NCBI GenBank assembly: GCA_047495785.1
Contig: JBLDXI010000015.1
Location: 4,154,001-4,218,000, forward strand
Direction: 5' to 3'
Length of the DNA: 64,000 nucleotides
Origin: Lepidodermella squamata
Taxonomy: Eukaryota > Gastrotricha
Below the pieces are notes generated by a model. That model was not told the origin of the DNA. It ran no database searches and saw only the letters and a list, made by a program, of their open reading frames with translations. Each line of letters starts with the position of its first letter. Position 1 is the first letter of the stretch. Below, piece after piece: positions 40,086 to 49,218 of the stretch. A program made the translations under genes and the position numbers.

Positions 40086-40976
40086 ATGTTTCAGAAAACC
40101 GCAAAATACGAAATTTCCCCTGCAAATAGCCGGACCTCATCTCGAGCGCCGAGCGTCGCAGCACAACAGGGCGGTAATAAGGTCATGACGCAGACGACCC
40201 GATTGAGAGCGACTGACACCGATGTGACAGTGACCTCGGTGATGATACCGCCAACTCATGGTTCTGTCGGGGCGAGCAGTAACTGGTCGACAGTTATCCC
40301 GCAACAGCCGAATTCGCAGCGAGATAACAGGCGACCGGATCGAGCTTATGAACGGGCTGATGGCGACTACGACGAACGCCGGCGACAACGCCACCACCAT
40401 CACCACCACCGGCGGCATAGAAGTCGCGACAGGTATGGGGAGGATAGTGCTAATAGGTACGAGAGGGAGGGGGCCACTTCGGGCCTCAACAGGCCGCATA
40501 GCTATCATTACGCGACTGATCCTCGAAACCAGGTCATGTCAGCCACGGTGCCGTTGGATGGATCGACAGCTCAACGCCAGATTCCTCAGCATCAACAGCA
40601 ACAATTTCAGCCCCAACAATACGTTCAACAACCTGTCTATCAATTTCCAGTTCCAATGCCTCAGATAGTTCGGTCGAAGGATGACAGCGGTATTGGCCTC
40701 ACCAGCGGCTGCACGGTGGTGACGAGTGACCACAAATTGGCGAGTTGGCGAAAATTAGCCAGGGAAAGTGCTGTTTTTGGCCTGATATGCGGCTGTTGGC
40801 CTCTGACCATCCCGGCGGCTTACTACGCGTTTCGCAACTCGCCGCGGCACCGCTATCAGCTTTCTTTCACGCTCAGCGTTTTGGGCGTGCTGATTTTGGC
40901 CAGTATTTTAACGGCTATCATTGTATCAATGGCTAAGAGTGGGCAGCAACCTGTGGTTGAAAAAATTGCTGCTTGA
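40086..40976 (+). CDS. Two-TM membrane protein with His- and Gln-rich N-terminus
   Basis: 296 codons. The N-terminal 215 residues are disordered: an Arg/Asp-rich part, a run of six histidines (about 103-108) and a Gln-rich part (about 170-190). Then S-W-R-K-L-A-R-E-S-A-V-F-G-L-I-C-G leads into TM1, followed by a short basic loop and TM2. The W-R-K-L-A-R-E-S-A block ties it to the genes at 30753 and 32449. The overlapping frames in this segment are shadows created by the low-complexity sequence. Confidence 0.8.
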   Translation: MFQKTAKYEISPANSRTSSRAPSVAAQQGGNKVMTQTTRLRATDTDVTVTSVMIPPTHGSVGASSNWSTVIPQQPNSQRDNRRPDRAYERADGDYDERRRQRHHHHHHRRHRSRDRYGEDSANRYEREGATSGLNRPHSYHYATDPRNQVMSATVPLDGSTAQRQIPQHQQQQFQPQQYVQQPVYQFPVPMPQIVRSKDDSGIGLTSGCTVVTSDHKLASWRKLARESAVFGLICGCWPLTIPAAYYAFRNSPRHRYQLSFTLSVLGVLILASILTAIIVSMAKSGQQPVVEKIAA

Positions 40977-41223
40977 ATGGATAAATGCGCCGAAAAATAG
41001 GACGATAAACCGAATATAAATCCAAGATTTCTTTCGATTTTTATACCTCATTTTTCCTATCTTTAATCACCGTCCAAATTGAAGCCCTGTATTGAAATCG
41101 TTTGAAATAAAAATAGCTCTCTATTCAAAATAATTTATTCATTATTGAATCGAAAAATAATAGAAATTGAGGTTATATCGTGTGGAAAAAGAAGAGTTCT
41201 GCATTAAGACTCATGTTGTAGCA

Positions 41224-41421
41224 CTAGCAAACGCTGCCGCCGAATTTCGGTTTCAGAGCGATGACAAGCAGGATGCCAGCACTAGTCAGCAGTCCAACAA
41301 CCATACAAGCTATTATGACCTTGCGGCATCGCCATCGATCCACGGCCGGATGAGCCTGCAGTACTACGTCGAACGAAGACGGCGCATTCAGTTGAGGCCG
41401 GCCTTTTGAAGCTGTCGCCAT
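41224..41421 (-). CDS. Possible 65-residue single-TM protein
   Basis: From the ATG at 41421 the frame encodes a polar N-terminus, then one clear membrane segment (K-V-I-I-A-C-M-V-V-G-L-L) and a short basic tail. An overlapping plus-strand frame of 80 codons has no features. It could be the last exon of a longer gene or a chance frame. Support is the hydrophobic segment and its position in a run of small membrane-protein genes on this strand. Confidence 0.35.
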   Translation of the reverse strand: MATASKGRPQLNAPSSFDVVLQAHPAVDRWRCRKVIIACMVVGLLTSAGILLVIALKPKFGGSVC

Positions 41422-41445
41422 GTCGGCGCCAACCGTGGTACACAC

Positions 41446-41884
41446 AACATTTGTGTGAACCTTGATACTTTCTATATTTAATTACATTGATAACAAAAAA
41501 TAATTCCCAAAAAATTTCGGCTTACCAAGGTTGTGATGATGTTTCGAACTTTTCTTATCCGTTTTATCCATTTTATTTTTGTTGAATAAAACAAACAAAA
41601 AATAACAGGAGAAAAAACCAAATAGCTTTTGTACGTGTGTTTGATGCTAGTGCGAGATCTTATAATACAGGATCGATTTCGAATAATGCTTGCTTTCGGA
41701 AACCTAATTAGCCGGAACGCTTTTTTAGCCTGGTCCATTTCGATTACACCCAAATTCGGTGTGCATATTTTTGGTGTGTAAAAAAGCCGTAAAACGAATG
41801 GCAAATTTTTATTAGCACTTGAAATGCATCAGATGAAGCGGGTATTATTACTCTGTATTGGGACACTGTGTTCACTGCCAAAAA
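41446..41884. other. Intergenic region, nothing recognised
   Basis: AT-rich; no coding feature supported. Confidence 0.4.
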
Positions 41885-42544
41885 TCACGGTAAATAATCG
41901 AATCCGAAAGCTAGCGCCACACCTGTCCCAGCGAGAAGTGCGAAAAGAAAGAAAAGTCCAAGTGCGATTGCCAGAATAGCAAAACGTTTCGATCTTGCTA
42001 GATCACGAGCAGATGGGTGCCGTTTACCAGCATGAAACAGCGCTATTCCAGCCAAGATTGGGCACAGGTACCCCAAAATAGCCGCGGCTATCGCAAGTCG
42101 CATCGCCGATGCTTTTTTGCGCCTCAGTGTTGTGTCACCCATAGACACCCTAATATCGCTATCTCGCTCCGCCAGAGCGCCGGTGTTTCTTATCTCATTG
42201 CCATTTGATAACACAGCGGTTTTCTCGTTATTCTTATTGACAAATAGAACTGTGCTGCTATTTCCAGCGCTGGTTTGGCTGACCGAGCTCGGCTGACGGG
42301 TTGATCGCATGCTGTTGAAAACCGTCCGGTTATTGCCGCTCCCAGCTGATCCGGCAACGCGCTGGCTTGAATGGAGCCGCATCGACCGCTGCCCGTCGTA
42401 GGGCGGAGGTGTCGGAGGCTTTTCTATCAGCGTCCTTGGTAGCGAATCGAAGTCTAACTCGCCGTTGTGGATAAGCCGCTCATTTGCGACAAAAACCCCG
42501 GTTTGCGATGACATTCCTAATGTCGTAAAAAATGCAGAAGACAA
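41885..42544 (-). CDS. Two-TM membrane protein with disordered N-terminus
   Basis: 219 codons. About 140 polar residues with a proline cluster (P-P-T-P-P-P-Y) and many Ser, Arg and Asn, then R-R-K-K-A-S-A-M-R, TM1 (about 148-170) with C-P-I-L-A-G-I-A, a basic loop with A-R-S-K-R, and TM2 (about 188-212). The short tail is F-D-Y-L-P. The P-P-P-Y could be a WW-domain binding site, as seen in some CD225 proteins, but this is inference. Same topology as the other hairpin genes. Confidence 0.78.
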   Translation of the reverse strand: MSSAFFTTLGMSSQTGVFVANERLIHNGELDFDSLPRTLIEKPPTPPPYDGQRSMRLHSSQRVAGSAGSGNNRTVFNSMRSTRQPSSVSQTSAGNSSTVLFVNKNNEKTAVLSNGNEIRNTGALAERDSDIRVSMGDTTLRRKKASAMRLAIAAAILGYLCPILAGIALFHAGKRHPSARDLARSKRFAILAIALGLFFLFALLAGTGVALAFGFDYLP

Positions 42545-43028
42545 TGGGCTTGAAGAAAGCTGGAATGATTATAGGAGACGCCTGGTGTCTGGCGGAAAGG
42601 AGCTAAGAATTCCACCCACGGCCGATCATCATTACGCTGCTGGTGCGAATCTAACAGGTAATGCGAAAATGCTCAACCGCGCATTAAATCGCAGACGCAT
42701 CTCCGCCTTAATTTATGCGCACAGGTGTCGCGCCCAGACTGCCAGGTGAGCAAAGAGACATTTCGATATTTTTCACAAATTTTATTTTGCATCAATTTAT
42801 CACCGGCCTTTGAAAACAACAATATACCTTGTGGTTTATAGCATATTTGAAGAGCCACGAAAGAGCTAAAAAAAATGTCACATCATTATCATAATAAAAC
42901 GGCAGCGGAATTAAAACGAAGTGCAAAAAGGTTGCCGTCTATAAATTCTACCTCGTTTTTTTACAATTTAATAATTATTTTATTTATAATAATAATAATT
43001 ATGATGGTGGAGTAAAATTTTTATTTCA
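42545..43028. other. Intergenic region, nothing recognised
   Basis: Open plus-strand frames here are antisense extensions of the preceding gene and carry no features. An ATA/AAT-rich run lies near 42970-43000. Confidence 0.4.
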
Positions 43029-44276
43029 TCATTTCCTGCCGTTGAGCTCTCGAAAAATCGTAGCAATTTCAGGATTGGACTGCGCGAGTTGTTTCGCCGT
43101 TTTGCCATCCGCGTCCTTCAGCGTCAAATTAACGCCGTTCTGGTTGAGTAGAAACCGCACCATGTCAGGGTGATCGAGCGACACGGCAATGTGCAGCGGC
43201 GTGTTGAGCCGAATCGCCTCCTGGCAATTCAACGACGCCGGCCGTCTTGAAATCAACAGCTGCGTTACAGCCTGATGGTTGAACATAACCGCGAGATGAA
43301 TGGGTTTCAGCGCCGTTTCAGTAACACACGCGTCCTCATCGGCGCCGCGGCTTAGCAGAACCGCGGCTACGGCAGTGTGGCCGCTCTCGGCCGCGACTGC
43401 CAGCGGCGTTTCGCCTATTCTATTGCGAACTTCGACGCTAACACCGGCGTTGAGCAGGGCTATGACGATGTTGGAATGGCCGAATCGAGTCGCCATGTGA
43501 ATCACGGTATCGCCCAGCTCGTTAGACGTACTCTGCGCCTCGAGAATGGCCTTATTTCCGTTACATAGCGTGATCAGTTTATGCATCGTCTTAATATCGC
43601 CCTCGCTCGCTGTTCTCAGCAACGTTTCAACCTAAAAAAAAATAAAATATTTCAAATATAAGGATTTGAATTAAGAAAATAGAAAATCCGCCTTGATAAA
43701 ATTTGAAAATTTGAAATTTTGAATTCAAATTTTTCAAATTTTCATATTTAATTTAAAAAATAAACATTATATATAGAAGTTTGAAATTACTAAACAAATC
43801 GGAAATTTCAAATTTAAAAAAATTCAAAAATTTAAAAAAAATTAAATTTTGAATTTTGAATAAATTGACAAAATCCGCCTTAATAAATTTTGAATTTTTG
43901 AAAATTTCAAATTTCAAAAATTTAACCAAATTACAATTTCAAAATAACTAACCAGATCGGGTCCGCCTTCGCTCGAGTCGATAATTTGAGGTAAAATGCC
44001 GAATCGTCTAAGAAAGAGTGTGATTTTGTCGACAAGCCACGCATTCATCCAACCGATGACGCCGAGAACGACCAGAATGAAAATGAGCAGCACCGACCAC
44101 CACGAGCCGTAGCCGAGCGCGTGTTTAAATCGCTCGTAAAAGCTTTGAATACCCGCAAATTTGTTGCCGCTTGTTGAGCTGGTCGTGCCGAGGCCCTGCG
44201 ACGACGGAACAGATTTTAGCCTTGTTATGGCCTTTTTCCTCTCGTCCCGCAGCCAATGAGCCCATTCCACGACCAT
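43029..44276 (-). CDS. Ankyrin-repeat protein with N-terminal membrane segment
   Basis: Exons 43953-44276 and 43029-43631 join in phase 0 to give 308 codons. The N-terminal 108 residues are basic, with one strong membrane segment (W-W-S-V-L-L-I-F-I-L-V-V). After the junction come about five ankyrin repeats (G-D-T-V-I-H-M-A, G-E-T-P-L-A-V-A, L-K-P-I-H-L-A-V, N-T-P-L-H-I-A-V, and a last partial one), ending near the C-terminus. The layout suggests a membrane-anchored scaffold with cytoplasmic repeats. I do not recognise an orthologue. The 321-bp intron is unusually long for this region and AT-rich. Confidence 0.82.
43632..43952 (-). repeat. AT-rich, self-similar intron sequence
   Basis: This intron of the ankyrin gene is made largely of degenerate 'tttgaaattt/aaatttcaaa' strings in both orientations. 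Splice signals are GTTAGT at the donor and a long T-run plus TTAG at the acceptor. It is about six times longer than typical introns in the window, probably through expansion of this simple repeat. Confidence 0.6.
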
Positions 44277-44700
44277 ATTTTTTTTAATAAAACTTGTGAC
44301 TAAAATATGTGAAAAATCGGTCGTATTTAAGAACCGGGTTGCAAAGGACCTTGAACCGGAAACTCAATACCGAGACACGGAAATTTGTGTCTGTGTAATT
44401 AGCACGAAAATGGCGTCATATGGCAGTTGTATCACACTGACCGAGTCCACCTTGCAGCTTTTGGCTCATTCTAATTCAAATGCCGAGTGCAAGTTTAGCG
44501 CAGGGTCCAAAGTCCGACCACGTGAATAAACAGCCACGTGATAGCAGTAGCGTGCTCAATTCGTACACAAAACACAACCACGACGCGCGTTGTTGTTATC
44601 GACAACAGCGAAACCAGACTAAAAGTCCAGCGCTATTTTATTCCAAAAATTTATTCCATGCAATGTAACAAAGCGAAAATGTGAGTTTTTTTTATAATTT
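44277..44700. other. Intergenic region, nothing recognised
   Basis: No coding feature supported; short plus-strand frames only. Confidence 0.4.
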
Positions 44701-45084
44701 CTAACGGTCGCGAATTTCCAACACCGACCCGCCTCGTTTGCCAGCCGAAGACGAACCCTGGGCAGCTATGGCTAGGAGTTGTTCGTGTTGACTCCTGTAG
44801 TCGTATAGCAGCGATATCGCAATGTAGCAAAACATGGCGAAAAGCGCGATTGCGACTGAACTAATGACAACGGCGCAAATGTAAGACCACCAGCGCGGGA
44901 ATCTCGGGAAACAGCCGACCGGCTCAGTCGCGGCTAGACCGACCCTGGCTAGCTCGACGGCGGCGACTGGATTAGCCAAAACTGCGTGGCTGCGACTGTC
45001 GTGCCTCAGGTGTTTGCCATCGCTGAAGCGTACCTGGGCGTGAGGCGGCGAAACAGGCGCTTTTTCCGCGTCATCCGTCGCCAT
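44701..45084 (-). CDS. Single-TM membrane protein, unrecognised
   Basis: 127 codons. A polar N-terminus of about 63 residues (with H-A-Q-V-R-F-S-D-G-K) precedes a membrane segment near 68-92 (W-W-S-Y-I-C-A-V-V-I-S-S). The C-terminal ~35 residues are polar and basic. There is no signal peptide, so a type II or tail-anchor-like orientation is possible. It lies 276 bp downstream of CCDC138 on the same strand. No family recognised. Confidence 0.6.
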   Translation of the reverse strand: MATDDAEKAPVSPPHAQVRFSDGKHLRHDSRSHAVLANPVAAVELARVGLAATEPVGCFPRFPRWWSYICAVVISSVAIALFAMFCYIAISLLYDYRSQHEQLLAIAAQGSSSAGKRGGSVLEIRDR

Positions 45085-45360
45085 TTTATAGCCAAAAAAA
45101 CTCAGAAGTGAAGTCGAATAACATTATGTTATGCATTATCAACGCATAATTTCAACACCCCAAGATTTAATCAAATTCAGCGTTAAAAAATATTTCAGAA
45201 CTCGACGCTCGATTTTACTGTAAAAATTGTCCAAGTTGTTTACAAAGTAGTGTATAAAGTGAGCAGTTGCTGGCAGGAAAGTGCGCATCAAAAATTTGTA
45301 GAGATAATAATAATAAAAAACCGCAAAAAGTGCGAAAAAAATTCTCACGTGATTTGAGAA

Positions 45361-47148
45361 TCACGGCGACGCAATTGAGCCATAAGACAAATCTTCCACC
45401 GTCGACAACTCGTTGGTGCCGTAATTATTGCTATTGATATTGAAGTTGTTCGCACTACTCGACACTGACGTAGCCGGCGTTGGGGCAAGACACGATAAAA
45501 CATGCCGGAAATTCGAGTAGACAATCGGCGAAAATGCGGATGAATTTTCGCTCGGAATACGTTTCATCATCCGTTGAATAGTTTCGGTAATGCCAAAAGC
45601 GTTGAACAACCGCGCGGCTGTCCCGCTCGATTTCGACTTTTTGGCCGATGCGGCTAGTTTGACTAGTATAGTCGACAATTTCTCAACATCGGCCCCGGCA
45701 ACTGAAGGCGAGTCGATCAGCATCGATAAAGCGCAAACGAAACGTTCGGTGAGGAAAATTTCGGCAAAATTGTTCGTGGGCACGTCGCTTGCTGTCAGCA
45801 AACGTGAGACAATCGATAGGGACGTGCCGACAAATGCTTTGTTATGAGGTCGTAGGAACAGCACGACGACTTTGGCTGCGTCGAACCGGATGAAAGCTTC
45901 TCGACCAGCTTCGGTTTGGCAATCGCGGAGCAGAGTATCGAGAGCTTGAGCAAGGATATCAGCTAAGAAAATAACGAAAAAATTAGAAATATAAAAAAAT
46001 AAAATAAAAATATACCTCTGGTAACCGTTCGCAAAATTATTAAGGTGGATAAAAATCGAGTCGTTAGTAACGAGCTTCGGAAGAAAATTGAGGCCGGTTT
46101 TCGCGCTGCGTCGAGTTCGCCCCCGCCCGGAGTGCATTTAAACAGCGTTTCGCCACACTTTTGAAGCGACAGAGTTACACCGGGGCGCTGTAAAAATCCA
46201 AAAATTATGAATCCCTAGTCAATACAGTACTAGTTTTACCAATTCTGAAGTGCTGTTTTCGTCACCGCTTTGATTTGGGGCAGACGACAACACCCATGGG
46301 AGTGAGTCGTAGAAAAGGCGTAGCAGTGGCTCGACAACTCGCGGCTGGCCGGCCAGTGAAACCGGCAAATTTTTCAAGAGTTCCGCCAGAGAAAAAATCA
46401 AATTTGTCGAAACAGGAGCCGGGGGAATATGAGCCGTGAACAATTTCGCCTGCACCGGGGCTGGGTGAGACACAGAGGCGGCTACTTCAGCCAACGCCTC
46501 AAGACTTAAATTGAGCAGCCTTTCAGTATCAGTGCCTTTCGATGAGGCTATTTTAACAGTAGTGGAAGAGGTAGTTTTCACCGATGGAAGAGCTGATTTT
46601 GCAGTTTTACCCGACTCGCTGCGCTCCCCCTTACAGGCCTGCAAATTATTGAACCGACTCATCAGCTGTTTGTAACGAGTTTCAAGCCTCGACTTGTCAG
46701 AATTCGACTCGGTTAGTTGCTGTTTCAGTTTTTCGTTAGCCTCCTGCAACTGCTCGAAATTCGACCGAATTCGACGCCACTCGCGATTTTTCGCCACAAC
46801 ATCCGCCTCAAGAGCGGCGATTTTCTCGCGTAACGCTGCGTTTTCTGTATCGACCAAATCTTCAAAGGTTGACGCGATCATGTGATCAACTTTCGCGCCG
46901 TTGATTTCTTCCACATTATCAAGCAGGCCGTCGCAGTCAATATGGTCGTGGTACTCGGGTTCAACTGTTTTGATGTTCGTTTTAGCCATTCTCAGTTCCA
47001 AATCTTCGGTCAGGTGATTCGGGAAATCAGGCAAATGGTGCTCCTGCTTCTTGCGAAGGTAATCATATTCACCCTTCAGCCGGTCGTAGATCGCCTTAAT
47101 TTCGTTGAGGTATTTGGCCGACGTGGCACTCGCGCTATTTTCCGCCAT
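45361..47148 (-). CDS. CCDC138: CCDC138 orthologue
   Basis: Exons 46240-47148, 46016-46187 and 45361-45962 give 560 codons; both introns are about 52 bp. The N-terminal half is a coiled coil (about 85-170: A-A-L-R-E-K-I-A-A-L-E-A-D and following). The C-terminal half is helical. The block T-R-F-L-S-T-L-I-I-L-R-T-V-T-R-A-D, spanning the second splice junction, and the following L-A-Q-A-L-D-T-L match the conserved C-terminal region that I recall from vertebrate CCDC138, a poorly characterised centrosome/cilium-associated protein. The assignment depends on that block being spliced as described. Same strand and close spacing with NPRL2 upstream (216 bp). Confidence 0.82.
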
Positions 47149-47364
47149 TAAGCACGATTAAAATTCTAAAAAATTAAGAAATATGTTTTTTTAATATCGC
47201 CATTTATATTATTGAATTTTGATATCGAAAGACCGAAAAACATGATTTGGTAAGACTTATATGTACAGGGCGATCCAAATCGAAACTTGTTTAAAATAAC
47301 GTTATTAGGGCAGCTTTTGAAAACGAACAACAAAATTATAATGAAACATTATAGCGGCAGCTGA

Positions 47365-48806
47365 CTAGGACCGAAGTAGCAGCTCGCAGGCCGGGTCAGA
47401 GCGAATAATTCGCAAGAGATCACCGGGGTCCATCGACATTTTCGCAGCGATGTACTCTAGCGAGTAATTGCCATCCATCCATCGGTAGGCCTGGTCGAAA
47501 TTCGACTCTTCGTGGACGGTTGAAAATGAGAAAACGCCGCCGTGTCGGCTGATTTGCGTCGAAGCTGTCAAGTCAGAGTAGCGACCCGAGCCGGATAGGC
47601 CGAATACAGACTCGGCATCAGCCGCCGCGTTGCTACCGCCACTAGGCCGCGGTTCGGCTGGGGTGTACACAGGGGCAACATTAACTCGCTTAATCAACTT
47701 GTTTTCCAACGCAAAAAGCGTCAGTTGCCTACAAAAAAGATTTTAAATAAAAAATCCTCCTTATAATGAATCGAAACTCACGAAACATCCATAGACTCAG
47801 TAATCGATTTGTTGCGCATTTTCAAATCGCCTATTGTCACGCCGTGTTGCATTTGAGTGAGAAGGCTCATGATACAGTCGAAAGGGGCAGGTTCAACCAG
47901 GCCGGAATTGGAAGTTTTCAAGCTGGCTCTTTTAATGCATTCCGCTCGCAATTTTTCATCAGATAAAAGATTGCCAAGTTTCGAGGTAACAGTATACATA
48001 TCCCAATGATTGACGGTAGGCCGAAGACCGACGAGGTCGAGCCGGACGAGTTGCGCGATGACAGCTAGAACTGTCGTGTAAGGTACCGGCAATTTAGCAC
48101 CGAGTTGAGCGACCGATAACTTGCCATCAATATGCTTGACAATTTTTTTACCGATACAATCCGTTATCGTGTACTTCTCTTCGGCCGGGCCGTTTTTTAA
48201 GTAAGGCACTTCGGTCGATTTTACGCGGATTTTTTTCGATTTCACAGGTCGATGTTGTTGGCGCAGGCAGCTTTTAGGCAGCGCGACGAAAAACGGGAAA
48301 GATTCGTCTAAAATGCGCCTAGTTTCGCCTTTCGATTTCAGGTCGATGTAAATATTTTCTATTAAGGAGGCTAATTTTTCGACACGATTTTGCACACTCG
48401 ATAAGAAACCGAATTGCAGTTCTGCAGATTTGAGCAGCCTCGCCAATTTTTCAGCCATGCAAAGTAACAAGCAGACATTGGCAGATCGATCGCCAATCAT
48501 GCAAACGTTGTAAATCAACGCATTTCTCGCATATTTCGAATTTTCGATAAGGACAGGATATCCGGCTATAACTTGTTTCGAAATTTCGTCCGTCCAACTG
48601 ATGCCATTTTCGCAAAGATCGTTGCGCTTGATGATCAAAAAATGATAGACGCGTCGGAACACTTCCTCGTTCAGTGTTGAGGTGGACGGGAATCGGCAGG
48701 ACATGCGAGGCCCGACTACTGAATCGAACTCGCATAACACTATCGATTGTAGATCAGGGAAAAAGTCGACGCAATGGTCAACTTTTGGCTCGTCACTGGT
48801 TGTCAT
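47365..48806 (-). CDS. NPRL2: NPRL2, GATOR1 complex subunit
   Basis: Exons 47782-48806 and 47365-47728 give 462 codons. The N-terminus has the NPR2 longin-like region (I-V-L-C-E-F-D-S-V-V-G-P, then Y-P-V-L-I-E-N-S-K-Y-A-R-N-A-L-I-Y-N, a strong match to the C-P-V-x-I-E-x-x-K-Y-x-R-N-A-L family block). Winged-helix segments follow, and the C-terminus (D-G-N-Y-S-L-E-Y-I, near the end L-L-R-I-I-R-S-D-P) matches the family end. It is about 80 residues longer than human NPRL2 because of a basic insert and a Gly/Ser-rich stretch in exon 2. NPRL2 with NPRL3 and DEPDC5 forms GATOR1, the GAP for Rag GTPases that silences TORC1 in amino-acid starvation. Confidence 0.93.
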
Positions 48807-49218
48807 ATTTGCTTAATTAACATACCTATAGAATGAGGAGAAAAAATATAAACAAAATTTATTACGCTGTTACCAAAACAAAAACCACCAAGGCTTTTTA
48901 TATCAAAGATTATAATCAATAATTCAAAAAAATGTTGCCACAGAAATTTTAGTCCGGTAAAATCTTGTCCCATTTAAAAGAATATTAGCACGCGAAAATT
49001 GTCACGATTGAATGAATGAATGCATGGATCAATGAATGAATGAAGGACACCAATAACAACAGTACAACCGACATGCGTATCATCAGCGTATCATAAAAGA
49101 CCGAGATAAATTATAACAATAAATTCGATGTACAATAATTTAATGGACGGAAAATCTCTGTTTGCCAATAAAGCGTTTATATGGCAAGTCGTCAAAAAAA
49201 TATAGATAGGAAGATAAA
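48807..49218. other. Intergenic region between NF1 and NPRL2
   Basis: Holds the 3' flank of NF1 and an interrupted (AATG)n simple repeat at 49008-49045. 'attctatag' about 23 bases before the NPRL2 ATG is acceptor-like. Confidence 0.45.
49008..49045. repeat. Interrupted (AATG)n simple repeat
   Basis: Tetranucleotide AATG units on both sides of a 'catggatc' interruption. Confidence 0.7.

Noticed and set aside
40137-40668. Two ~125-codon frames on both strands inside the 40086 gene
   Set aside because: Shadows of the Arg/His/Gln low-complexity coding sequence; the two-TM frame has the conserved block and explains the segment.
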